From: Spartobacteria bacterium UBA695
Lineage (GTDB): Bacteria > Verrucomicrobiota > Verrucomicrobiia > Chthoniobacterales > Chthoniobacteraceae
DNA: 64,000 nucleotides
Direction of reading: 5' to 3'
NCBI GenBank assembly: GCA_002298145.1
Contig: DBMP01000008.1
Coordinates: 1 to 64,000, forward strand
In this document: in pieces, positions 9,118 through 17,172 of the stretch
How the letters are laid out: every line of letters starts with the position of its first letter
How positions within the stretch are numbered: position 1 is the first letter of the stretch
Position numbers and translations under genes: made by a program
The notes under the pieces: model-generated
What the model saw: the letters and a program-made list of their open reading frames with translations, nothing else
Databases searched by the model: none
Told to the model about the DNA's origin: nothing

Positions 9118-9300
9118 GACTGATATTTCCACTGTTGCCTATTATTTGTCGGATGTTTCTCGATAAAAACAGCAGCATTTTTGAACTCGACACCAGCGAG
9201 CTGAAAATAGTGAAAAAAATTATTGCCATCGCAAACAAAAGGGTTACATTAACCCTATCGTTTCGCGCGAACTCCACCCCAGCCAACCCCCATATCTGCA
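9118..9300 (+). promoter_or_regulatory. Conserved leader, copy B (upstream of GH operon)
   Basis: This is the second copy of the leader at 8350-8525, in opposite orientation, so both units are driven outward. A possible promoter is TTGAAC (9181-9186), a 17-base spacer and AAAATA (9204-9209). The spacer is the most conserved part, and the operator-like palindrome follows about 30 bases downstream. Confidence 0.55.
9240..9256. promoter_or_regulatory. Candidate operator AGGGTTA-CAT-TAACCCT
   Basis: A perfect inverted repeat with 7-base arms and a 3-base centre, downstream of the putative promoter and about 100 bases before the first gene of the GH operon. That position fits repression. Its near-twin is at 8388-8404. 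Confidence 0.55.
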
Positions 9301-9348
9301 CCCTCAACTTTGTGACTATTCTGGTTGTTTTTAACATCCCTGGATATT

Positions 9349-10077
9349 ATGCGCTCATTACTACCGTTTTTTTTGATTATAGCACTCATCCGTATCGCTC
9401 ATGCGGGGGGATTTTCAGAGACTTTTGAGTCCCTCTCGGACGACACACTTGTTAATTCTGGTTCTATTCCGGACTGGTCTCAACGAGGCGATAATCCTGA
9501 TGGAAAAGCTGTCGTGAAAGTGAAGTCCGGGTACAATGACAGCAAGGGGCTCGTGATTGAGTCGGCGAGCACTTTTGTTCAGTGGCAATCTAATAAAGCG
9601 GCATGGCGCGCCGCCGACGGTCCGGCAGAGTTTTCAGTGGATTTCTGCCTCATTGGAAAAATAGGTCAATTGAATATCGTTGTGTCTCAGTATGGATATT
9701 CGGGCTTTTGGATTGGAATCGAGCCTCAGACAATCAAAGTTTCGACCGGTGGAAAAACAGCCTTTGAGTGCAGTTCGCAAAGCTGCATTGCAACGATTGA
9801 GTCAGTGAAATGGTATACTTTAGTGCTTAAAAATATTGAACTTTCTGAATCCGTTGCGGGAGGGCCCATTTCCGGAATGTTGTATATTTATGAGAAGGCC
9901 AAGCCGATTAATACTGTATTGGATGGCATCAAAATTATTGCCGCCGGCCAGGATAGACCCTTTGTGGCTATCAATCAGATCGATTTTAGACGCTTTGGCG
10001 GAGTTGCTAACGAGGCTAATATACAACTGGACAACGTCCATATTGGCGAAAGCAAAAAAGATAGTGGAGCTAAATAA
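9349..10077 (+). CDS. Secreted protein, lectin-like fold suspected
   Basis: First gene of the carbohydrate operon (242 residues from this start). An ATG at 9325 in the same frame adds eight residues before the signal peptide; I prefer 9349, where RSLLPFFLIIALIRIAHA forms a clean signal. The mature part (GGFSETFESLSDDTL, then many alternating hydrophobic strands, WYTLVLKNIEL near the end) resembles the jelly-roll LamG/3-keto-disaccharide-hydrolase-like proteins that bind glycans. No catalytic motif is recognisable. It lies 9 bases before the glycosidase gene and is surely cotranscribed with it. The function is unknown; glycan binding is inference. Confidence 0.7.
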   Translation: MRSLLPFFLIIALIRIAHAGGFSETFESLSDDTLVNSGSIPDWSQRGDNPDGKAVVKVKSGYNDSKGLVIESASTFVQWQSNKAAWRAADGPAEFSVDFCLIGKIGQLNIVVSQYGYSGFWIGIEPQTIKVSTGGKTAFECSSQSCIATIESVKWYTLVLKNIELSESVAGGPISGMLYIYEKAKPINTVLDGIKIIAAGQDRPFVAINQIDFRRFGGVANEANIQLDNVHIGESKKDSGAK

Positions 10078-10086
10078 GGAACAGTC

Positions 10087-12663
10087 ATGAATCGCTACAT
10101 TCTGATTTCCATTGCAAGTATTTGGGGTGGATTAGTGTTTTCTGCACCCCTGCGGGCTGAGGCGCCCTTCTTAAGGATAGCTACTCCTTCTTCCTCTGAG
10201 GACAATGTTTTTTTTCCCGCTGAGGAAAAATCAGTTAAGGTTGTTGCTTTCAATTCCTCAAAAACTCCGATCACCGCAAAGATATTCGTTAAAGTAAAAA
10301 CAGATCAAGGAAAGCTGCAGGAACTTGCCAAGGATATTGAGGTTCCCGCAGGTGGTCAAGTTGAAGCAGACTTTAAACCTGATCTGCCGGAACCGTGCTT
10401 TGCGACTCTTAAGGCAGTTTGTTTCAACGAGAATGGCGATGTCTTGGCGAGCAGCGAAACAAGTCTTGCTGTCGTCCGCCCGCCCGCATTACAGGATGTT
10501 CTATTTGAAAAAGCATTTTTCGGGTTTTCTTTTTTCGGCAATCCCGAAACGGCCAAAAAAATCGGCGGGCGCTTCATTCGAAGCATGATTCACTGGAAAT
10601 TCTCAAATCCCGCCCCCGGAAAGTTCAACTTTGGCGAGTTTATTGATCAAGGAGCAAGGGCTCAACGAGCGGGCGTTGGCATGATTTATACTTTTGCCCT
10701 GTATCATCACCCAGATTGGCTAAAGACGAATAATACCGCTGAATTGGGATCGGAGGATGGATTCAGACTTTTCGACGATTGGATCGCGGCGGCGCTCAAA
10801 CAACTTCCGAAAGGACCTTTCGCTATCGAAGTTAGCAACGAGCCGGATTTGGAGTTTGGAGGATCAAAAACATTAAATCGAAGGGAATCGGCTAAAGTAG
10901 CTTCCTCTTTTCTCGAACACGGATACAAAACAGTCAAGGCAGCCGACCCAAAAATCCCCGTGCTCGGCGCAGGTGTCTCGGGTGTGGATTTTCACAATAA
11001 CCTTTCTTTTGCCCGCCAAATGCTGGAGGACTGTGCGGGTAGTATTGATTATTTCTCCCCCCACCCTTATACGGATGCTCGCTTCATTAATGCGGAGGGT
11101 TCAGCAGACTGGCCTGACTCATATCCGTTGGATTCCTATCTTCAGAAGTGCGCCGATATGGCTACCCAATTCACCAAGGGAAAGGCGGTTTGGTGTACGG
11201 AACTTGGGTGGGCAATTTCAAATGAAGCTCCGGCTGATTCCCCTCTATCGAGAGATTTTGCGGCCATTTGCGGCCAAGCGATGGTGTTATTTAAGACTGT
11301 TCCGCATGTAGAGAAATTTGCCTACTTTGCGGGACAGGTCGTCTGGCTCGAAAATAGATGTACTTATTCCCTATTCGGGGCCGACGACAAGGATGTAGGA
11401 AAAACCCACAAGTGGCATCCGCTGGCACCAGTAAATGCCTTCGCCACCGTTTCATCCCTTCTAGAAGGCAGCGAGACTGGACAGTTGCTTGATTTGGGCC
11501 CCGCAGTGAAGTCCTACCGATTTGAAAACTCTGCAACCGGCCAAACGGTGATTGCGCTTTGGGCCTCCAGTTACGAGGTGTCCCTTCGAGGTTCTCTGCC
11601 GAAACAGCTGAAACAAATAGATCTCTACGGTCGCGAATTTGATGGGGCCTCGGCATTAAATCTGACTCGCACCCCAACTTTTCTCTCCATCCCATCCTCA
11701 GAGGGAGAGCGGCTGGTCAAGTCCTTGGCAAAAGCCGAATGGAAGCCCAAGGTTCCTTTTCAAATTACACATATTTCGGCTGAAAAACTCGGCGTTTGGA
11801 AAATATCCACTCAATGCCTTCTGCAGAAACCAGCGACTGCAGAAATCTCGTTTGCGGGCTCTACGACGAAGTTCACTTTTAGCGCCGGTGCCAACCAGTC
11901 CATGATTTCGGCACCTGTAGAGGTTCCCCGTAACGGAAAACTCGAAATTCCAGTTTCCATCGATTCTTCTGCTGGCCATACCGAATACCGCTTTAGCAAG
12001 GCGTTTTGTTTGGTACCTTATGTTAATCGGGACGATCTATTAATCGACGGAAAAATATCCGCAAGCGAAGCGACCTTGCTTAACGGCACCCTTAATGATC
12101 GTTTATCAGTGCTGCCTCCTGACCCAGCAATTCACTGGGATGGTCCCAACGACCTCAGCGTTCGTTACGGCTATGCATGGAACGAGGAAGGGCTATATCT
12201 GGCTGTGAACGCCACAGATGACGTATTGGCCGCCAAACCCGAGGGTGGTAACTATTTTTGGAACTACGACAGCCTGCAGGCCGGGTTTGACATTGGGGCA
12301 GAGAGTTCCAACAACTACAAACCAGGCGACAGGGAGATCGGAATAGCGTTGAATAAATCAGGGAACGCCGAGATTTTTCAGATATATCCACCCAAAACTG
12401 ATCCCCCAAGCATTCAGGCGGCAGTGAAGCGAGAGAATACCACAACGATTTACGAATTGTTTGTTCCTTGGTCGTATTTCCGAATACCTGAAGGTCAGTC
12501 CATGGAGAACGCTATCATCGCCGCCAACTTTATCATTAACGACAACGATGGAGCAGGCCGGAAGTATTGGATGGGGCCTGCGGATGGAATTGCGTCTGGA
12601 AAACGTCCGGCATCTTTTCCATGGCTTGTTCTTGCCCCCAAAAAAACACCAATTCACCCTTGA
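10087..12663 (+). CDS. Secreted clan GH-A glycosidase with CBM9-like domain
   Basis: This 858-residue protein is exported by an N-terminal signal (ending LRAEA). After a beta-sandwich of about 130 residues comes a TIM barrel of the GH39/GH5-like clan. EVSNEPD supplies the probable acid/base Glu252, and WCTELGW supplies the probable nucleophile Glu372. The C-terminal 200 residues, starting LLIDGKISASEA and followed by HWDGPNDLSVRYGYAWNEE, look like a CBM9/DOMON-type carbohydrate-binding domain. It should hydrolyse a beta-linked polysaccharide or glycoside outside the cytoplasm. The neighbouring GH130 gene hints at mannose-containing chains. The exact GH family and substrate are not certain. 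Confidence 0.8.
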   Translation: MNRYILISIASIWGGLVFSAPLRAEAPFLRIATPSSSEDNVFFPAEEKSVKVVAFNSSKTPITAKIFVKVKTDQGKLQELAKDIEVPAGGQVEADFKPDLPEPCFATLKAVCFNENGDVLASSETSLAVVRPPALQDVLFEKAFFGFSFFGNPETAKKIGGRFIRSMIHWKFSNPAPGKFNFGEFIDQGARAQRAGVGMIYTFALYHHPDWLKTNNTAELGSEDGFRLFDDWIAAALKQLPKGPFAIEVSNEPDLEFGGSKTLNRRESAKVASSFLEHGYKTVKAADPKIPVLGAGVSGVDFHNNLSFARQMLEDCAGSIDYFSPHPYTDARFINAEGSADWPDSYPLDSYLQKCADMATQFTKGKAVWCTELGWAISNEAPADSPLSRDFAAICGQAMVLFKTVPHVEKFAYFAGQVVWLENRCTYSLFGADDKDVGKTHKWHPLAPVNAFATVSSLLEGSETGQLLDLGPAVKSYRFENSATGQTVIALWASSYEVSLRGSLPKQLKQIDLYGREFDGASALNLTRTPTFLSIPSSEGERLVKSLAKAEWKPKVPFQITHISAEKLGVWKISTQCLLQKPATAEISFAGSTTKFTFSAGANQSMISAPVEVPRNGKLEIPVSIDSSAGHTEYRFSKAFCLVPYVNRDDLLIDGKISASEATLLNGTLNDRLSVLPPDPAIHWDGPNDLSVRYGYAWNEEGLYLAVNATDDVLAAKPEGGNYFWNYDSLQAGFDIGAESSNNYKPGDREIGIALNKSGNAEIFQIYPPKTDPPSIQAAVKRENTTTIYELFVPWSYFRIPEGQSMENAIIAANFIINDNDGAGRKYWMGPADGIASGKRPASFPWLVLAPKKTPIHP

Positions 12664-12683
12664 AAAAAATTCTAAAAGCAACA

Positions 12684-13814
12684 ATGGAGACCACCCCTCC
12701 ACTCAAAAATCGCCTCACGCTCAAGGACATTGCGGATGAATTGGGCGTCTCCACAATGACTGTCTCCAAATCCCTTCGGGGCATAGGACGCATCAGTGAG
12801 GAAACCCGCCGTCTTGTAAGGGAGAAGGCAGAGGAAATCGGGTATTTTTCCTCCAGAGAGCGGCTCTTTCCCTTGCTTGCCAAAATGTTAGGAGGCGGCG
12901 AACACCGGATGAGGCTTCTCTGCCCCACGGTGGGGGACTTGGACCGAGGCGATTCGCGCGTCTACCGTAATGACATGATTGTTGGTCTCGAATGCGCTCT
13001 GCAGCATCAAAACGGAGATCTTCTCACCAGATCTTTCACGGCGTTGGATGATCTGTTGGCGGCTCTGGATAAGGAACTCATTCACTGTGTTGTTCTTAGC
13101 GAGCCCTATCCTTCGGACTGGGTCGAAGCCATTAGCAAGCGATCTCCTGTCGTTTATGCGTGCGGGCATGATTTTCAGCTTGGGGTGGACGCGGTGTATT
13201 ACAATGAATCTCGCGCAGCCGCGCTAGCGGCGGACAAGTTGCATGAAGCAGGGCACCGACACATCGCATGGCTCGGCATCCTGGATCGGCATGCGCCATT
13301 TCTGGAACCTGACGAGGCGTTCAGCCCAGACAAGACTGCGGATTGGCTATCCCACTCGACGCATGGAACTCGCTATGCCGCATGGCTCTATCTCGCCAAC
13401 CAGCATCCCGGTCTTGTCAATTGGCCGGTTAAGTTCGTCGATCGTGACTGGAAAACATGCTCCCTCACTGACGCGGTCAGACAGGGATGTCGGGAAATCT
13501 TCAATCTCCAACCGAGACCTACAGCAATTGTCTGTGTTGGTATATCGGTTGCCAGGGAGCTCATTCTTCAACTCGAACAATCAGGATTGAGAGTTCCTAA
13601 GGATGTGAGTATCGCAGTCTACGGTGCTGAGGAACAGAGCAGCACAGAGAACGTTCTCCAAATTTCAGGGCTCTCGATGCCCATGGACAAGGTAGGCAAC
13701 CTCATACCCGAAGTCGTACAACGACGCCTTGCGTATCCCGAAGGATTACCTCTCAGCCTGCAACTCGACGCCAGTTGGTTTCCAGGAGAAACAATACATC
13801 AATTACTCACATGA
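12684..13814 (+). CDS. LacI-family transcriptional regulator
   Basis: This 376-residue regulator has an N-terminal LacI helix-turn-helix (LTLKDIADELGVSTMTVSKS, residues about 10-29) and a periplasmic-binding-protein-like sensor domain ending with the usual DVSIAVYG segment. The chosen ATG at 12684 is 20 bases past the glycosidase stop. A longer reading from 12567 would overlap that gene by about 100 bases and add an unrelated N-tail. The gene is in the operon it probably controls. The inverted repeats at 8388 and 9240 are candidate operators. The inducer is presumably a breakdown product of the target glycan. Confidence 0.9.
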   Translation: METTPPLKNRLTLKDIADELGVSTMTVSKSLRGIGRISEETRRLVREKAEEIGYFSSRERLFPLLAKMLGGGEHRMRLLCPTVGDLDRGDSRVYRNDMIVGLECALQHQNGDLLTRSFTALDDLLAALDKELIHCVVLSEPYPSDWVEAISKRSPVVYACGHDFQLGVDAVYYNESRAAALAADKLHEAGHRHIAWLGILDRHAPFLEPDEAFSPDKTADWLSHSTHGTRYAAWLYLANQHPGLVNWPVKFVDRDWKTCSLTDAVRQGCREIFNLQPRPTAIVCVGISVARELILQLEQSGLRVPKDVSIAVYGAEEQSSTENVLQISGLSMPMDKVGNLIPEVVQRRLAYPEGLPLSLQLDASWFPGETIHQLLT

Positions 13815-14761
13815 TATCAGATACACAGCCGACTTCTTTACTTTACCAAAACGGCATTCTCGAACGGCATTCTCAAAACCCAATCATCAGCCCCGGCGAT
13901 ATGCCCGTACGTTGTTCGTCCGTTTTTAATTGCGGGGCGGTCTGGTTTGAGGACCGTGTGCTTTTATTGCTGCGGGTTGAGGATATGGCGCGCGATAACA
14001 AGTTTTACGTTGCCACGAGCGAAGACGGAATCGATTTCGATATTTGCGACACGCCAATTGACTATCCGCTGCGTGACATGGAAGCGCGGTATTTGGAGAA
14101 CCGCTTCGATATGCGCATCACCCCCTTGGAGGGACGCTTTTATGTGACCCATGCCAGTTGGCTGGGTGGATACGGAAGCTGCATCGGTACTGCAAAAACA
14201 AAAGACTTTCAAAAATTTGAAGCAGTCGGGAATCTTTCCGTGCCATCAAATCGCAACGCAGTGCTATTTCCAGAAAAAATCAAGGGCCGCTATGCACGTC
14301 TGGAGCGTCCTCAGGATATTAACGGCACCGGCCGTATTTGGGTTAACTACTCGCCAGACCTCCTCTATTGGGGGCAGGGGCAGCCTATAGTCCTGCCAAA
14401 AACCCCTTGGAGCTCGGAAAAAAATGGAGCCGGAGCGGTCCCCATCAAGACAGATCGAGGATGGCTCTGCGTCTACCATGCAACGGCAAAAAACTGCGCA
14501 ACTGAGAACTATTACCTTGGCGTAATGCTGCTTGATCTTGAACATCCAGAACGGGTTATCGCCGCCCCGAGGCAATTTATTCTGCAAGCGGAAACGCCTT
14601 ATGAATGCATGGGGCAGGTACCAAATGTAGTTTTTACCAATGGCGCAGTGGTTATGCCTGATGGGACATTGAACATTTATTATGGTGCGGCAGATACGCG
14701 TATATGCCTCGCGCAAGTTCCGGTAAATGATCTTCTGAAATATTGCCTCTCTGAGGCTTAA
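13811..14761 (+). CDS. GH130-family phosphorylase/glycosidase
   Basis: This 316-residue cytoplasmic protein is of the GH130 five-bladed propeller family, whose members phosphorolyse or hydrolyse beta-1,4- or beta-1,2-mannosides. Visible family features are NPIISPGDMPVRCSSVFN, GAVWFEDRVLLLLRVED, YVATSEDGIDF and, near the end, GTLNIYYGAADTRICLA. The ATG overlaps the LacI stop (ATGA at 13811-13814), which implies translational coupling. An in-frame ATG at 13775 lies inside lacI and is less likely. It would process oligosaccharides released by the secreted glycosidase. The linkage specificity cannot be read from the sequence. Confidence 0.85.
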   Translation: MISDTQPTSLLYQNGILERHSQNPIISPGDMPVRCSSVFNCGAVWFEDRVLLLLRVEDMARDNKFYVATSEDGIDFDICDTPIDYPLRDMEARYLENRFDMRITPLEGRFYVTHASWLGGYGSCIGTAKTKDFQKFEAVGNLSVPSNRNAVLFPEKIKGRYARLERPQDINGTGRIWVNYSPDLLYWGQGQPIVLPKTPWSSEKNGAGAVPIKTDRGWLCVYHATAKNCATENYYLGVMLLDLEHPERVIAAPRQFILQAETPYECMGQVPNVVFTNGAVVMPDGTLNIYYGAADTRICLAQVPVNDLLKYCLSEA

Positions 14762-14891
14762 ACTAGGCCATCGAAAGTCATTCTTGCATATGTAATTGCG
14801 ATATTGACGTTATAGCAAATTGCCAAAAGCATCCGGGCGCGGGTCATTTTTGGGGGGTGTTGACGGCTTTTTTGATCGTTTACGGTCTCCT

Positions 14892-15554
14892 ATGCACGAG
14901 TCTCCTCAACTCTTCGCTTCAGCATTTCCTCACGTCACGAAGGGCTTCACGCTCTTGGAGTTGATCGTCGTGATTTCCATCATGGTCATCATCGTCTCGC
15001 TCTGCATTCCCGCTGCCACCTCTATCCAAAAAAGCTTCCAACTTACTGCGGGGGCACAAATGGTCGGCAATCAACTCGGGCTTGCCCGGCAGGTGGCGAT
15101 CACTCGAAATCATTCAGTTGAGATCCGCTTTTACCAATTCGGCGATTCGGAAGTCCCTGGCGAGCAGGTGACCGTTCCGGGTTCGGGCCAATATCGCGCA
15201 TTCCAGGCTTTTGAAATCCAGGAGACCGGGTCAGCGAATGCAATGGGCAAAATGCAACGTCTTCCAGTCTCAATCGTCATGGATTCCGGGGTGACGCTTT
15301 CTTCGTTGATTAGCGGATTTGTCCCGATGACCGGTGGGACGCTGGGTGTTTCGCTCCCCCGAGTGCAAACGCAATACAACGCGGTCTCCTTTCGCTTCCT
15401 GCCCGATGGTTCGACTAACCTCGCAAAAACAGAGCGGTGGTTTCTTACCCTCCACAATATGAACGATGGCAACGCGCTTGCCCTGCCGCCCAAAAATTTC
15501 GCAACCCTCCAAGTCAATCCATCCAATGGACACATTAAAAGCTACCGACCTTAA
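14892..15554 (+). CDS. Verru_Chthon cassette protein D (GspH-like pseudopilin)
   Basis: This 220-residue type IV pilin-like protein has a prepilin peptidase site after Gly18 (KG|FTLLELIVVISIM), Glu at position 5 of the mature protein and a hydrophobic helix. The rest is a beta-rich domain as in GspH/FimT minor pseudopilins. I chose the ATG at 14892 because it gives a short leader; a TTG at 14820 would add 24 residues. It is the first gene of a four-gene block D-B-C-A with overlapping ends. The next gene starts 29 bases before its stop. Proteins of this cassette are known from Verrucomicrobium and Chthoniobacter, without an assigned function. Confidence 0.85.
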   Translation: MHESPQLFASAFPHVTKGFTLLELIVVISIMVIIVSLCIPAATSIQKSFQLTAGAQMVGNQLGLARQVAITRNHSVEIRFYQFGDSEVPGEQVTVPGSGQYRAFQAFEIQETGSANAMGKMQRLPVSIVMDSGVTLSSLISGFVPMTGGTLGVSLPRVQTQYNAVSFRFLPDGSTNLAKTERWFLTLHNMNDGNALALPPKNFATLQVNPSNGHIKSYRP

Positions 15555-16107
15555 GCACGCTTCCGGTGCTTTGAAGTCCTGGAAAAACGCTGCCTTCAGC
15601 CTGGTAGAAGTAACCCTGGCGCTCGGTATCATGGCGTTTTCCTTCACCTCTATTATTGGACTGCTTCCGCTCGGTCTGACGGTTTTTCGGCAGGCGATCG
15701 ACGTTTCGGTGAGTTCTCAAATCGTGCAACGGGTTGCCAACGATGCGCAGCAAACAGACTTTAGCCTCTTGATTGGAGATGTCAGCGGTACGCCCCTTGT
15801 GGGCACCGATGGAACTAAGGCAACGCGCTACTTCGACGAGCAAGGCAGTGAGATCGTGCCCGCGACCCCGGGGGCTAATCTGACGAGTGAGCAAAAAAAA
15901 CGGGTGATCTATTGGGTCAACACTCGCATCCGGCCTGCCACAACCCTTGTGGGTAACGCCAATGCCAATGCGAGGCTGGCGACCGTCACGGTTCAAATCG
16001 CTAATAACCCGGCGAACCAAACCCCCAACATGGATACTTCCACCAAGCTTTGGAAGGAATCGAATTTCCCCGTGACCACCTATTCAGTGCTGGTATCCGG
16101 CAAATGA
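15526..16107 (+). CDS. Verru_Chthon cassette protein B (GspI-like pseudopilin)
   Basis: This 193-residue minor pseudopilin-like protein has FSLVEVTLALGIMAFSF near residues 24-40, with Glu at mature position 5. The residue before the expected cleavage is Ala instead of the usual Gly, which may slow or change processing. The helix is followed by a small soluble domain. By place and size it corresponds to GspI/PilV. The ATG at 15526 overlaps the end of cassette D by 29 bases. Its own stop overlaps the start of cassette C (ATGA, 16104-16107). Confidence 0.85.
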   Translation: MDTLKATDLKHASGALKSWKNAAFSLVEVTLALGIMAFSFTSIIGLLPLGLTVFRQAIDVSVSSQIVQRVANDAQQTDFSLLIGDVSGTPLVGTDGTKATRYFDEQGSEIVPATPGANLTSEQKKRVIYWVNTRIRPATTLVGNANANARLATVTVQIANNPANQTPNMDTSTKLWKESNFPVTTYSVLVSGK

Positions 16108-17168
16108 AAACGAGCGCACCGCACAGGCGTCGATGGGAGCGAGGGTTCACCCTCGTGGAAATCCTGGTTTCCATGGCCATCCTCACGCTACTGTTGCTGA
16201 CTTTGGTCGCCGTCACGGATTCCATTCGCCGGACTTGGACCTACACCTCGGGAAAAATCGAGCAGTTCCGCGAAGCCCGCGAAGCTTTCGAAGCCATCAA
16301 CCGCCGCGTCAGCCAAGCCACACTCAATACTTATTTGGACTACCAGAGGGATCCATCCGGCAATCTGTTGCTCACCGGCACCAATAACTATGTTCGCCAA
16401 TCCGAACTCCGGTTCATCAGCGGCCCAAGCCTGTTGGATGGAGGGACACATCCCACCCACGCGATTTTTTTCCAGGCTCCACTCGGCTATGTGGAAACCT
16501 CGACCTATTCGGGCATGGAAAACCTCCTCAATACGTGGGGTTACTACCTCGAGTTTAGCGATGACAGTGCCTTGCGCCCCCCGTTTCTTAGTGCCGCTAT
16601 TGCGCCGCTCCACAGCCGCTTCCGGCTTATGGAACTCATGGAGCCCGCCGAATCGCTTACGCTCTATTCGGCAGAAGTCGCCGCGGGAGGCAACTCCAGC
16701 TACTCGGCCAAAACATGGTTCACCACGCCGCTTGCGAGCAAATCGCGCGTACTGGCCGAGAATATCATCGCCCTCATCCTCCTGCCCAAGCTGAGCCCGC
16801 AGGAAGACACCACCGGCACGATGCTTTCGCCGAATTACACCTACGATTCCACGACCATCGGCCCGAATGGTTCGAACAAGGACTACAACACCAAAAGCCA
16901 ACTTCCCCCCGTCGTCCAAATCACTATGGTCGCAGTGGATGAAGTCTCGTACAACCGGTTGCAGGGAAACAGCACAATGATGCCTGACCTGGGTCTGAGT
17001 GCGCTATTTGCAAACGTAGGCGATATTCAGGACCCCTCCAAACCTGGTTACGCCCAGGATTTGAAGACGCTTGAAACTACCTTGAAAAGCAAGAAACTCA
17101 CCTACCACATCTTCACTACCAACATCAGCATCAAGGGGGCAAAGTGGAGCCGCGAGCAGAAGAACTAA
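16104..17168 (+). CDS. Verru_Chthon cassette protein C (GspJ-like pseudopilin)
   Basis: This 354-residue pseudopilin-like protein has a leader of 14 residues (cleavage RG|FTLVEILVSMAILTLL), Glu5 and a long extracytoplasmic domain. It resembles GspJ/PilW in type and gene order but is longer than the usual 200 or so residues. Translation is probably coupled to cassette B through the ATGA overlap. Cassette A follows after 4 bases. The likely role is part of a minor-pseudopilin tip complex at the inner membrane (inference). Confidence 0.85.
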   Translation: MKTSAPHRRRWERGFTLVEILVSMAILTLLLLTLVAVTDSIRRTWTYTSGKIEQFREAREAFEAINRRVSQATLNTYLDYQRDPSGNLLLTGTNNYVRQSELRFISGPSLLDGGTHPTHAIFFQAPLGYVETSTYSGMENLLNTWGYYLEFSDDSALRPPFLSAAIAPLHSRFRLMELMEPAESLTLYSAEVAAGGNSSYSAKTWFTTPLASKSRVLAENIIALILLPKLSPQEDTTGTMLSPNYTYDSTTIGPNGSNKDYNTKSQLPPVVQITMVAVDEVSYNRLQGNSTMMPDLGLSALFANVGDIQDPSKPGYAQDLKTLETTLKSKKLTYHIFTTNISIKGAKWSREQKN

Positions 17169-17172
17169 ATTT

